Source of the DNA: Lachnospiraceae bacterium UBA3332
Lineage (GTDB): Bacteria > Bacillota > Clostridia > Lachnospirales > Lachnospiraceae
NCBI GenBank assembly: GCA_002361095.1
Contig: DERU01000243.1
Coordinates: forward strand, 600 to 14,828
Length of the DNA stretch: 14,229 nucleotides
Direction of reading: 5' to 3'
Shown here: positions 1 to 6,870 of the stretch, one piece after another
Position numbering within the stretch: position 1 is the first letter of the stretch
Layout of the letters: every line of letters starts with the position of its first letter
Program-made: the position numbers and the translations under genes
The notes under the pieces: generated by a model
Database searches by the model: none
What the model saw: the letters and a program-made list of their open reading frames with translations, nothing else
Told to the model about the DNA's origin: nothing

Positions 1-340
1 GGGGACTGTGGGTATGCCCATGCATAACAATATCGACTTTACGGGAGGCGGCCGCTTCCCGTATGGCTGCGCTGCCCATATAAACCCCATACCGGTGTCC
101 ATGGGTCAGCCACACCCTGTAGTCCCCGATGCAGAAAACCTCTTCCTTTGGAAGTCCGGAAAAAAAGTCGTTATTTCCGGCCACCATATAAACCGGACAT
201 CCCGCGCTCTGCCGGATAAACGCTTCGCTTCCCTCCACATCCCCGCAATGTATCAGCATATCCAAAGGGCCCGTCTTTTGCAGCGTTCTGGTCAGATTCC
301 CGTCCCGCCTGTGCGTATCGCTGACGATCAATATCCGCAT
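1..340 (-). CDS. YfcE/MJ0936-type metallophosphoesterase (partial, C-terminus beyond window start)
   Basis: The visible 113 residues form the N-terminal part of a calcineurin-like metallophosphoesterase of the small YfcE/MJ0936 group, which hydrolyse phosphodiesters with two metal ions in the cytoplasm. All the expected metal-site motifs appear in order: SDTH (7-10), HCGD (31-34), GNND (55-58), THGH (79-82) and HGHTHSP (107-113). Family members are usually about 155-180 residues, so roughly a third is missing. The ATG at 340 lies one base after the TGA of the pyrophosphatase gene, with AGAGGG about 7 nt upstream, which indicates translational coupling. The pairing of this phosphoesterase with an RdgB-type gene is common in Firmicutes. 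The natural substrate cannot be read from sequence. Confidence 0.9.
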   Translation of the reverse strand, partial: MRILIVSDTHRRDGNLTRTLQKTGPLDMLIHCGDVEGSEAFIRQSAGCPVYMVAGNNDFFSGLPKEEVFCIGDYRVWLTHGHRYGVYMGSAAIREAAASRKVDIVMHGHTHSP

Positions 341-341
341 A

Positions 342-980
342 TCAAAACCCTCTTTGCTTCATTTTTTCCTTCATACCGCGCAGCGCCTTCCCCCGGTGGC
401 TGATTTGGTTTTTCTCTTCTGCAGAAAGCTGCGCCGTGGACAGGTCGTTCTCATACAGGTAAAAAATCGGGTCATAGCCAAACCCGTTTTCCCCGGCTTC
501 TTCCCAACCGATATAGCCCTCCACCGTTCCCCGGGCCGTCTCACAGCTTCCGTCCGGGTACGCCGCCGCAATCACACAGACAAAACGAGCGGTTCTGTCC
601 TTTTTTTCCACCCCATCCATGCGGGCGATAATGTTGGCGTTTTTTTCCCGGTAAGACGTATCATACCCCATATAGCGCGCCGAATATACGCCCGGCTCCT
701 TCCCCAGAAAATCGACTTCCAGGCCGGAATCGTCCGCCAGCACAATAAAGTCATCCGCCGTTTTGCCGGCACAGCCGGGCATCCCGTTTTTTTTGCACCA
801 TTCCATGATTCCCACTGCCTTGCGCCGCGCATTTTCGGCAAAGGTTGCGCCGTCCTCTTCCACCTGCGCCGCAATCCCCGCTTCCTTCATGGAATAAATC
901 CGCCTGCCCGTATCCTTTAGGATTTCCCGAACCTCTCTCATCTTTCCTTCGTTTCCGGTTGCAAAGATAATATCCTTCAT
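342..980 (-). CDS. rdgB: RdgB/HAM1 family XTP/dITP pyrophosphatase
   Basis: This 212-residue cytoplasmic enzyme is predicted to hydrolyse non-canonical purine triphosphates (dITP, XTP) to monophosphate and pyrophosphate, keeping deaminated bases out of DNA and RNA. Visible family motifs are the N-terminal FATGNEGKMREV (6-17, nucleotide contacts), FAEN (47-50), LADDSGLEVD (81-90, metal and catalytic region), GVYSARY (97-103), GFGYDPIF (166-173) and SHRGKAL (194-200). It is somewhat longer than many homologues because of an insertion of about 20 residues (about 60-80) before LADDSG, carrying Cys62 and Cys70. The ATG overlaps the TGA of the upstream methyltransferase gene (ATGA), and the phosphoesterase follows after one base, so the three genes form one operon. 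Confidence 0.95.
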   Translation of the reverse strand: MKDIIFATGNEGKMREVREILKDTGRRIYSMKEAGIAAQVEEDGATFAENARRKAVGIMEWCKKNGMPGCAGKTADDFIVLADDSGLEVDFLGKEPGVYSARYMGYDTSYREKNANIIARMDGVEKKDRTARFVCVIAAAYPDGSCETARGTVEGYIGWEEAGENGFGYDPIFYLYENDLSTAQLSAEEKNQISHRGKALRGMKEKMKQRGF

Positions 981-2158
981 CCTTCCTGCGCGCTCCTTCC
1001 CTGTCTGGGTATCCTGTCCGGTTTCGGAGGCTTAGGACCCTGAAACTGGTAAAAATACGTCTTCATCATTCCGTTATAAATTTTGCGCTTCTTGTCCGCC
1101 TTGCGTCCGATATCCTGTTCCACATCTTCATAGGAGGTAATCACATACAAAGACCAGCTGTCCAGCAGCCCAAAGCGCTCCCCCAGGGCCCGGTAAAGCT
1201 TAGGCAGGTTCTTCTTTTCCTCCAGCCTTTCCCCGTAAGGCGGATTGGTAACCAAAAAACCGTACTTTTTCGGGTGGGACAATTCCGCCACCGGCCTTTT
1301 CTGAAAATGAATCAGATGCTCCACCCCTGCCAGCTTCGCATTTTCCCGTGCAATGGCAACCATATTCTCGTCAATGTCATAACCCTGCAGTTCCGGCCGG
1401 ACGCCTGTATCCACTTCCTCCCGCGCTTCCTCCAGACAATCCTGCCAAACCTGACTTTTCACCAAATGCTGCCAGTCCTGGGCGGTAAACTTCCGGTTCA
1501 TACCCGGCGCCATGCGGGCCGCCATCATCGCCGCTTCTATCAAAAACGTGCCGCTTCCGCAAAAGGGATCCACCAAAATGCGGTCCGGCCTCCAAGGCGT
1601 CAGCATCAGAAGCGATGCCGCAAGGTTTTCCGCAATCGGCGCTTTCGCCGTCAGCTTGCGGTATCCCCGCTTATGTAAAGAATCCCCGGTAGTATCCAGC
1701 CCCACAATCACCTCGTCCTTCATCAAAAACACCCGCACCGCAAAGGACGCCCCATCCTCCGCAAACCAGTCAATGCGGTATTTTTCTTTCAGCCGCTCCA
1801 CCATCGCCTTTTTCATGACGGACTGGATGTCGGACGGACTAAACAGCTTACTCTTCACACTCGCCGCTTTTGCCACCCAAAAACGCCCGTCCTCCGGAAT
1901 ATATTCCTCCCACGCAAGCGCTTTGGTTCCCTGAAACAATTCCTCAAACGTTTCCGCGTGAAAACTTCCCACTTTTATCAAAATCCGTTCCGCACTCCGC
2001 AAAAAAATATTGGCACGGCAAACGGCTTCCTCATCCCCCTCAAAAAACACGCGCCCGTCCACCACGCCGGTCACATCATACCCCAAATCCGTAATTTCCC
2101 GTTTCAACACCGCTTCCAGCCCAAAATGACAGGGCGCCATCAACTCAAACCGTCTCAT
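977..2158 (-). CDS. rlmL: THUMP-domain class I SAM-dependent RNA methyltransferase (RlmL/YpsC family)
   Basis: This protein is predicted to methylate a guanine N2 position in 23S rRNA using S-adenosylmethionine. An N-terminal ferredoxin-like/THUMP RNA-binding region (about 1-155) is followed by a Rossmann methyltransferase domain. Visible motifs are DTTGDSLHKRGYR (about 155-167), the SAM-binding VDPFCGSGTF (196-205), GYDID (259-263) and the catalytic TNPPYGERL (304-312), typical of N2-guanine enzymes. The frame stays open to 2284, but the ATG at 2158 is preferred: GGGAG sits just upstream (GGGAGTAAGGATG) and the family N-terminus (MRRFELMAPCHFGLE) begins there. That gives 393 residues, matching Bacillus YpsC; E. 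coli RlmL is the first half of a larger fusion. Its stop overlaps the rdgB start. The exact rRNA position modified is inferred from the family only. Confidence 0.9.
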   Translation of the reverse strand: MRRFELMAPCHFGLEAVLKREITDLGYDVTGVVDGRVFFEGDEEAVCRANIFLRSAERILIKVGSFHAETFEELFQGTKALAWEEYIPEDGRFWVAKAASVKSKLFSPSDIQSVMKKAMVERLKEKYRIDWFAEDGASFAVRVFLMKDEVIVGLDTTGDSLHKRGYRKLTAKAPIAENLAASLLMLTPWRPDRILVDPFCGSGTFLIEAAMMAARMAPGMNRKFTAQDWQHLVKSQVWQDCLEEAREEVDTGVRPELQGYDIDENMVAIARENAKLAGVEHLIHFQKRPVAELSHPKKYGFLVTNPPYGERLEEKKNLPKLYRALGERFGLLDSWSLYVITSYEDVEQDIGRKADKKRKIYNGMMKTYFYQFQGPKPPKPDRIPRQGRSAQEG

Positions 2159-2225
2159 CCTTACTCCCATCCGCCAGCCCTGCAGGCCGCAAAATCCAAC
2201 TCCCCTTCCGTCAAAAGCTGTTACT

Positions 2226-2254
2226 ATTTTACGTTTCCCACCCGTTCCTGTCAA
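2226..2254 (-). promoter_or_regulatory. Sigma-A type promoter of the rlmL-rdgB-phosphoesterase operon
   Basis: On the minus strand a perfect -35 (TTGACA, 2249-2254) is followed after exactly 17 bp by TAAAAT (2226-2231), one mismatch from the -10 consensus. The predicted start near 2219 gives a leader of about 60 nt before the ATG at 2158. No riboswitch-like structure was recognised in that leader. Confidence 0.8.
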
Positions 2255-2361
2255 CCACGATTTTCCCCTGTCTGCGGAAATCATTTGGTGAGCGGTTGCT
2301 TTTCACGGGGTGGGGAAGAGTCCTGTGCCCGTCCGGAAATTGCCCTCCGCGTCCCCGTTAC

Positions 2362-2392
2362 AAAAGGCCGGGGATAAAATCCCCGGCCTTTT
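2362..2392 (-). terminator. Rho-independent terminator after the 44-codon small gene
   Basis: A perfect 13-bp inverted repeat (2362-2374 with 2380-2392, arms AAAAGGCCGGGGA and its complement) encloses a 5-nt loop. The arms end in AAAA/TTTT, so the hairpin has a short U-run in either direction. It lies 13 nt after the stop of the small gene and separates it from the rlmL promoter. Confidence 0.85.
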
Positions 2393-2405
2393 GGGCCAAC
2401 ACTGT

Positions 2406-2540
2406 TTAGTTGTTCTTGCAGTTGCTGCTGGAATCTTTGCTGCTGTTCTTGCTCTGATTCTTCTGCGCATTCTCAGTGCTGTTTTTGGAATTGTTCTCCT
2501 GGTTCTGATTCTGGTTCTGGTTGTAATCGTTCTTAGACAT
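2406..2540 (-). CDS. Small Asn/Gln/Ser/Lys-rich protein of 44 residues, function unknown
   Basis: A complete 44-codon reading frame opens with MSKNDYNQNQNQNQENNSK and ends SSSNCKNN. By my count 14 residues are Asn, 9 Ser, 6 Gln and 6 Lys, so about 80 percent of the protein is four polar residues. There is no hydrophobic segment, signal peptide or fold-like pattern, and a single Cys lies four residues from the end (Cys41). A strong AGGAGGG lies about 8 nt before the ATG, and a strong terminator follows the stop closely, so this is a compact monocistronic unit. The opposite strand reads as a Leu/Val-rich frame, which I take to be its shadow. Composition suggests a disordered peptide, possibly a spore, stress or nucleic-acid associated protein, but that is only a guess; I do not recognise a named family. 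Confidence 0.75.
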   Translation of the reverse strand: MSKNDYNQNQNQNQENNSKNSTENAQKNQSKNSSKDSSSNCKNN

Positions 2541-2597
2541 TTTCAAACCCTCCTGTCAATTTGTTGTTACAGGAGTAGTATTTGACAAAATCAAAAG

Positions 2598-2603
2598 ATT
2601 ATA
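2598..2603 (-). promoter_or_regulatory. Possible -10 element (TATAAT) for the small polar-protein gene
   Basis: A perfect TATAAT lies on the minus strand about 58 nt upstream of the small gene's ATG. At 17 bp upstream the -35 position holds only GGCATA, a poor match, and there is no clean TGn extension. The call rests on the -10 and position alone. Confidence 0.3.
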
Positions 2604-2646
2604 CATTTCCTCCGATTTTTTATGCCGATTTCACCGGAAAGGCTTC

Positions 2647-3033
2647 TCACAGCTTATCGTTGCCCCTTCCCTCCTCCAGGCGGCGCACATATTCCTCCGG
2701 ATTTTTCTTCATCCGCGCCATCGTATCGAAGGCATGCAAAACCATGTCCACCTTCCGGCATTCCCCCGTATTTTTACCGGTATCGTGCCGCAGGTTATAC
2801 CGGTCCATCTCCCAGATAAACAGATCGATCATCGTATATCCGTGACAGTTCATTTTATCGCTAAGCGTATTATGTCTGGAAAAATACATAAATTCGTCGT
2901 AAAGTTCCCTGTCCGCCAAAATCTCCTGCCAAAGCGCGTCGCACCATTCCCGGGTCTCCCCCGCATATTTACAAAGCGCCACCAGATTCCCATACACCTT
3001 TATTTTAGTGGAATCATATATGATACCGGCCAT
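2647..3033 (-). CDS. Hypothetical protein of 128 residues, unrecognised
   Basis: This soluble protein matches no family I can name. It opens MAGIIYDSTKIKVYGNLV and looks mainly helical, with aromatic and acidic residues (WCDALWQEIL, LYDEFMYFSRHN, YTMIDLFIWEMDRYNL) and a charged C-terminal helix (MARMKKNPEEYVRRLEEGR). There is no signal peptide or membrane segment. Four Cys residues are scattered without a metal-binding spacing. The ATG at 3033 is preferred over the GTG at 3042 because AGAGGTG sits about 7 nt upstream of it and overlaps the GTG. It stands alone between the divergent promoter region and the small-gene unit, so neighbours give no functional hint. Codon use and ribosome binding site argue it is a real gene. 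Confidence 0.75.
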   Translation of the reverse strand: MAGIIYDSTKIKVYGNLVALCKYAGETREWCDALWQEILADRELYDEFMYFSRHNTLSDKMNCHGYTMIDLFIWEMDRYNLRHDTGKNTGECRKVDMVLHAFDTMARMKKNPEEYVRRLEEGRGNDKL

Positions 3034-3045
3034 TCCTCCCACCTC

Positions 3046-3074
3046 TTTACAAAACTTTTTCGCTATTTTATAAT
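3046..3074 (+). promoter_or_regulatory. Sigma-A type promoter of the MATE transporter gene
   Basis: TTTACA (3046-3051) and a perfect TATAAT (3069-3074) are separated by 17 bp on the plus strand. The predicted start near 3081 gives a leader of roughly 54 nt, and AGGGG lies about 9 nt before the ATG at 3135. Confidence 0.75.
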
Positions 3075-3092
3075 AAGGAACATCTGATAAGT

Positions 3093-3121
3093 AGTATATC
3101 CCAAACCGGGCTTATTGAAAA
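3093..3121 (-). promoter_or_regulatory. Possible promoter of the 128-residue protein gene, divergent from the MATE promoter
   Basis: On the minus strand TTTTCA (3116-3121) and TATACT (3093-3098) are 17 bp apart. Both are partial matches to consensus. It would start transcription near 3086, about 53 nt before the ATG, and the two divergent promoters would be arranged back to back. Confidence 0.35.
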
Positions 3122-3134
3122 GGGGAAACCGAAA

Positions 3135-4535
3135 ATGAATTCCGATATCGCGCAAAAAAACGATTTTTCAAAGGGGAGCGTCGTGGGCGGCATCCTTTCC
3201 CTCGCCATCCCGATGACGCTGGCGCAGCTGATCAATATCCTTTACAATATCATCGACCGGATGTACATCGGCCATCTGCCGCAAAACGCCACCCTCTCCC
3301 TCACCGGGCTGGGACTGTGTCTGCCCATCATCACCATCGTAATCGCTTTCGCCAATCTGTTCGGCATGGGCGGCGCGCCCCTCTGCTCCATTGCGCGGGG
3401 AAGGGGACATTTGGAGGAAGCCGAATCCATCATGGGCAATTCCTTTTTTCTGCTTCTGCTCTCCGGCTCCGTCCTGACCGCCGCCGGATTGCTTTTGAAG
3501 CGTCCGCTTTTGATGCTTTTTGGCGCCAGCAACGCGACCCTTCCCTTTGCCGACCAATATCTGACCGTTTACCTGTGCGGCAGTCTGTTTGTCATGATCG
3601 GCCTTGGCATGAACAGTTTCATCAATTCCCAGGGATTCGGGAAAACCGGTATGCTCACGGTTTTAATCGGCGCGGTTTTAAACCTCCTTCTGGATCCCCT
3701 GTTCATTTTTGTCCTGCATCTGGGCATCCGGGGGGCGGCTATCGCCACGGTACTCTCGCAGGCGGCATCCGCCCTTTGGACCTTTTGCTTTCTCACCGGA
3801 AAACGCACGATCCTGCGCCTGCGCCTGTCCAGGCTGCGTCTGCGCACGGATTTGGTCCGCCAGATTGTCTCCCTTGGTATGTCCGGTTTTATCATGGCCG
3901 TCACCAACAGCGCCGTCCAGATCGTCTGTAACGCCACCCTTTCCCGGTATGGCGGCGACCTCTACGTAGGGGTCATGACAATCCTAAACTCCGTCCGGGA
4001 AATCGTCACCATGCCCGTATCCGGCATCACCAACGGCGCGCAGCCCGTCATCGGCTTCAATTACGGCGCGTCGCAGTATGGCCGTATCAAAAAGGCGATC
4101 GCTTTCATGGCGTCCGTCTGTATCGGCTATACGGCCCTGATCTGGGGCGCCCTCCATCTGTTCCCGGCATTTTTCATCCGTCTGTTCAGTGACGAAACGG
4201 TGTTGATCGAAACCGCCATTCCTGCCCTGCGGCTGTATTTTTTCGGATTCTTCTTTATGTCCCTGCAGTTTTCGGGACAGAGTACATTCACCGCCCTGGG
4301 AAAAGCCAAACATGCCATTTTCTTTTCCCTTTTGCGCAAAGCTTTCATCGTCGTGCCCCTGACCCTGCTGCTTCCCCGCTTCTTTATACCGCCGGTAAAC
4401 GGCGTGTTCGCAGCGGAACCCATCTCCAACCTGATCGGAGGCACGGCCAGCTTTGTGACCATGCTCTTTGTGGTGGGCAGGGAAATCCGCTTGCAATCTC
4501 CTCCCGCTTCTTGTATAGTGGAGGAAAAAAGATAA
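3135..4535 (+). CDS. MATE family multidrug/cation antiporter
   Basis: This 466-residue integral membrane protein is predicted to export organic cations or drugs in exchange for Na+ or H+. It has about 12 hydrophobic segments in the usual two six-helix bundles. Family signatures are visible: LAIPMTLAQLINILYNIIDR with MYIGHL in the first helix region (about 23-48), NSFINSQGFGK (about 160-170), GAVLNLLLDPLFIFVL near the end of the first bundle (about 179-194), and ITNGAQPVIGFNYGAS in the second bundle (about 297-312). Length is normal for the COG0534 MepA/DinF-like group. It has its own promoter and is followed after 30 nt by a methyltransferase gene. Substrate cannot be inferred; MATE proteins are very often of unknown specificity. 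Confidence 0.93.
   Translation: MNSDIAQKNDFSKGSVVGGILSLAIPMTLAQLINILYNIIDRMYIGHLPQNATLSLTGLGLCLPIITIVIAFANLFGMGGAPLCSIARGRGHLEEAESIMGNSFFLLLLSGSVLTAAGLLLKRPLLMLFGASNATLPFADQYLTVYLCGSLFVMIGLGMNSFINSQGFGKTGMLTVLIGAVLNLLLDPLFIFVLHLGIRGAAIATVLSQAASALWTFCFLTGKRTILRLRLSRLRLRTDLVRQIVSLGMSGFIMAVTNSAVQIVCNATLSRYGGDLYVGVMTILNSVREIVTMPVSGITNGAQPVIGFNYGASQYGRIKKAIAFMASVCIGYTALIWGALHLFPAFFIRLFSDETVLIETAIPALRLYFFGFFFMSLQFSGQSTFTALGKAKHAIFFSLLRKAFIVVPLTLLLPRFFIPPVNGVFAAEPISNLIGGTASFVTMLFVVGREIRLQSPPASCIVEEKR
4491..4519 (+). promoter_or_regulatory. Possible internal promoter for the RlmI-like methyltransferase gene
   Basis: Within the last codons of the MATE gene, TTGCAA (4491-4496) and TATAGT (4514-4519) are 17 bp apart. 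A start near 4526 would give a leader of about 40 nt before the ATG at 4566. It overlaps coding sequence, so it may be chance. Confidence 0.45.
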
Positions 4536-4565
4536 CGCTCAAAAGCGGAAAGGACGGCGCTTGGC

Positions 4566-5429
4566 ATGTGGATTGCGGATAACTGGAAAGACTACGAGGT
4601 TCTGGATACTTCCGGCGGGGAAAAGCTGGAACGGTGGGGCGATTATATTCTGGTGCGCCCGGATCCGCAGGTCATCTGGGATACGCCCAGGACAAATCCC
4701 GGCTGGACAACGCGAAACGGTCACTACCACCGAAGTTCCCGGGGCGGCGGGGAATGGGAATTTTTCCGGCTTCCCGAGGAATGGAGCATCCGGTACGACC
4801 GCCTGACCTTCCGCCTCAAGCCGTTTAGTTTCAAACATACAGGGCTTTTCCCTGAGCAGGCCGTCAACTGGGACTGGTGCGGCAGTATGATCCGATCCTC
4901 CAGGCGCCCGCTGCGAATACTCAATCTGTTTGCCTACACCGGAGGCGCCACCCTGTCCGCCGCCCTGGCGGGCGCATCCGTCACCCACGTGGACGCCTCC
5001 AGGGGCATGGTGGGCTGGGCAAAGGAAAACGCTGCCGCCTCCGGCCTGTCGGAAGCGCCGATCCGCTGGCTGGTGGACGACTGCGTCAAATTCGCGGAGC
5101 GGGAAATCCGGCGGGGCAGTAAATACGACGGCATCATTATGGATCCTCCCTCCTACGGCAGGGGACCCAAAGGGGAAATCTGGAAAATGGAGGAAAATAT
5201 CTTTTCCTTCCTCACCCTTACCGCACGGCTTTTGTCCGACGACGCGAAATTTTTGCTGCTCAATTCCTACACCACCGGACTGCAGCCTGCGGTACTGCAC
5301 TATATGCTCTCTGCCGCAGTGGCCCGCAAATTTGGCGGTACGGTAGAAGCCGGGGAAATCGGGCTTCCCGTCACGGACACGGGGCTGATTTTGCCCTGCG
5401 GCGCATCCGGGAGGTGGAGCCGCAGCTGA
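4566..5429 (+). CDS. RlmI-like class I SAM-dependent (rRNA) methyltransferase
   Basis: This 287-residue cytoplasmic protein belongs to the SAM-dependent methyltransferase group related to RlmI/RlmK (COG1092-like). After an N-terminal beta-rich part (1-110) comes the Rossmann domain: the SAM-binding LNLFAYTGGATLSAALAGA (about 119-137), the acidic THVDASRGMV (about 140-149), the catalytic IIMDPPSYGRGPKGE (about 190-204), and a C-terminal VTDTGLILPCGASGRW (about 269-284). It lacks the N-terminal PUA domain of E. coli RlmI, which is about 396 residues, so its target may differ. AAAGGA lies about 11 nt before the ATG, a rather long spacing. It follows the MATE gene by 30 nt and probably shares its transcript. 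Its TGA lies inside the downstream terminator stem. Family assignment is firm; the RNA target is inferred. Confidence 0.88.
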   Translation: MWIADNWKDYEVLDTSGGEKLERWGDYILVRPDPQVIWDTPRTNPGWTTRNGHYHRSSRGGGEWEFFRLPEEWSIRYDRLTFRLKPFSFKHTGLFPEQAVNWDWCGSMIRSSRRPLRILNLFAYTGGATLSAALAGASVTHVDASRGMVGWAKENAAASGLSEAPIRWLVDDCVKFAEREIRRGSKYDGIIMDPPSYGRGPKGEIWKMEENIFSFLTLTARLLSDDAKFLLLNSYTTGLQPAVLHYMLSAAVARKFGGTVEAGEIGLPVTDTGLILPCGASGRWSRS

Positions 5430-5474
5430 AAACCGGGGCGGTTTGGACCTGTCTGAACCGCCCCGGTTTTCAGC
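5425..5474. terminator. Bidirectional terminator whose arms carry both convergent stop codons
   Basis: A perfect 19-bp inverted repeat (5425-5443 with 5456-5474, arm GCTGAAAACCGGGGCGGTT) encloses a 12-nt loop. The arms carry AAAA and TTTT, so transcripts from either side have a U-tract inside the stem. The TGA of the plus-strand methyltransferase (5427-5429) is in the left arm and the TGA of the minus-strand DUF2752 gene (5470-5472) is in the right arm. Confidence 0.8.
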
Positions 5475-5958
5475 CGCTTTTTCCGCTGTGCAAAAACGGT
5501 AAACGTAAAACGAAATCCCGGTATCCCGGAAAACTCTGTTCCAGCAGATTTCCTTCCCTGTAAACCATGGGCGGCCCGCCCGGAAAGCAGCAATACATCC
5601 GGTACAGGTAAAGCGCCAGCATACAGACAGCCAGTACGCCGCCCGCCTGTAATATGACCTTTGTCGGTTTTGCAAACCAATAGCGGGATAACAAAAAACA
5701 AACGGCCAGCACCGTCCACAAAATTCCCATCGGATGCACCGCCCAGCTTTTTGCAAACTGTCCCGTTATCAAATAAAATACGGCCCTTGTCATCCCGCAG
5801 CCCGGACAGGGAAGCCCCGTCACAATGACCACCGGACAGAAAGCCCCAAAGCAGAGCATGGCCGCCCCGTCATAAAGGATAAGCGCCAAAAGCAGCGCCT
5901 TGTATGTCCGAATGTCCTTCCATAACCGCATAGCCGCCAGCCGCAATTTTTCCCTCAT
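5470..5958 (-). CDS. DUF2752 family membrane protein
   Basis: This 162-residue protein carries the DUF2752 hallmark: CPVVIVTGLPCPGCGMTRA (about 41-59), meaning a Cys, then TGxPCPGCGMTRA, followed by a helix and the conserved HP (about 75-76) before the next membrane segment. There are about three to four hydrophobic segments (about 20-42, 54-66, 78-92 and 100-120) and a basic N-terminus, so it is a cytoplasmic-membrane protein. The C-terminal 35 residues are soluble and the protein is somewhat long for the family. The ATG at 5958 has GGAGG about 5 nt upstream. It follows the TauE-like gene by 70 nt with no clear promoter between, so cotranscription is likely. The biochemical role of DUF2752 is unknown; the paired Cys could bind metal or a cofactor, which is speculation. 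Confidence 0.85.
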   Translation of the reverse strand: MREKLRLAAMRLWKDIRTYKALLLALILYDGAAMLCFGAFCPVVIVTGLPCPGCGMTRAVFYLITGQFAKSWAVHPMGILWTVLAVCFLLSRYWFAKPTKVILQAGGVLAVCMLALYLYRMYCCFPGGPPMVYREGNLLEQSFPGYRDFVLRLPFLHSGKSG

Positions 5959-6028
5959 TATGCCTCCAAACCGATGCCCCGCATGGTCAATGGTTTTGCT
6001 CCGGCCGATACCGTAACCGCCGGCGGGT

Positions 6029-6817
6029 TCACATATAACGGAAGATATTGTAAATATTTATGCAGATGATCATTCCCATGGCTCCCATGAAAAGCTTATC
6101 CACTGTCCGGTTATCGATTTTTTTGTTGATTTTGCTTCCCACAAGTCCCCCTGCCACACCGGCGGCAATCATCACTCCCAAAATTACCGGTGCAAACGGC
6201 GGGACATTCCCCTTTATCAGTGAGGATAAAAGACTCGCAATCTGTGAAAACATGATGACATAAATCGAATACATGGCCGCCTGCTTTGTCGCCATGGAAA
6301 AGCAGAAAAACAGTACCACCAAATTGATCGGCCCGCCTCCGATTCCCAAAAAGGAGGACATAATGCCCAGCACAATACCGATTCCAAATGTCAGCACTTT
6401 GCTTTTCAGCTTTCTGGTATGTATTTTTTCCTTGAAAATCGTATATACCAGCGTCCCCGCCGTCACAAGCATCAGCACAAAAGCCTGAATCGCGCCGACC
6501 CGGCTGGTATCCGTAAGACGTCCGATCACGCCCTGATACAAATCCTTCCCGGCCAGACCGCCGACTACGCCGCCCAGCGCCAAAACGGTTGCAAACGCCT
6601 TATCGAATTCAAAATCCCGTTTCGCCCGCAGGTTTTTGTACAAAGAAACCACGGACATGGACAACACCGTACAGCCCGACAAAAACGAAATTGTGGTAAC
6701 CGCCATAATTCCTGTGGCATCCAGCACCGGTTTGATAATCACGCCTCCCCCGATTCCGCAGATTGCGCCTATCACAGACGACAAAAAGCAAACCAGTACA
6801 ATTACCGCATATTCCAT
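6029..6817 (-). CDS. TauE/SafE family membrane transporter (sulfite exporter-like)
   Basis: This 262-residue integral membrane protein belongs to the TauE/SafE (DUF81) family, thought to move sulfur-containing or other organic anions across the membrane. It has about eight hydrophobic segments and the internal duplication typical of the family: GAICGIGGGVIIKPVL (17-32) in the first half is echoed by SSFLGIGGGPINLVVLF (154-170) in the second. The frame is open to 6874, but the ATG at 6817 is chosen because AAGGAGGG lies 7 nt upstream and the first membrane helix starts directly there. It follows hepT by 53 nt with no evident terminator or promoter, and precedes the DUF2752 gene. The substrate is unknown. 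A sulfatase gene lies elsewhere in the window, but a sulfur link would be speculative because it is in a different transcription unit. Confidence 0.88.
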   Translation of the reverse strand: MEYAVIVLVCFLSSVIGAICGIGGGVIIKPVLDATGIMAVTTISFLSGCTVLSMSVVSLYKNLRAKRDFEFDKAFATVLALGGVVGGLAGKDLYQGVIGRLTDTSRVGAIQAFVLMLVTAGTLVYTIFKEKIHTRKLKSKVLTFGIGIVLGIMSSFLGIGGGPINLVVLFFCFSMATKQAAMYSIYVIMFSQIASLLSSLIKGNVPPFAPVILGVMIAAGVAGGLVGSKINKKIDNRTVDKLFMGAMGMIICINIYNIFRYM

Positions 6818-6870
6818 TTGGGTTCCCTCCTTCTTTTCCCCAAAACCTGCCGGACAAGCCGCAGCGCCGC

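Noticed and set aside
2159..2284. N-terminal extension of the THUMP methyltransferase to an upstream start
   Set aside because: The extension would cross the near-consensus promoter at 2226-2254, and the ATG at 2158 has its own ribosome binding site and matches the family N-terminus.
2310..2585. A Leu/Val-rich plus-strand frame that could be read as a small membrane protein
   Set aside because: It is the complement of the Asn/Gln-rich small gene and its terminator; it has no ribosome binding site, whereas the minus strand has a strong one.
4539..5756. A 405-codon open frame on the minus strand opposite the methyltransferase gene
   Set aside because: It spans a strong bidirectional terminator and two real genes, has unlikely composition, and the plus-strand product has full methyltransferase motifs.
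6017..6026. A 10-bp perfect palindrome, CCGCCGGCGG, between the TauE-like and DUF2752 genes
   Set aside because: It is too short and compact to form a hairpin and is expected by chance in GC-rich sequence; no U-run follows.
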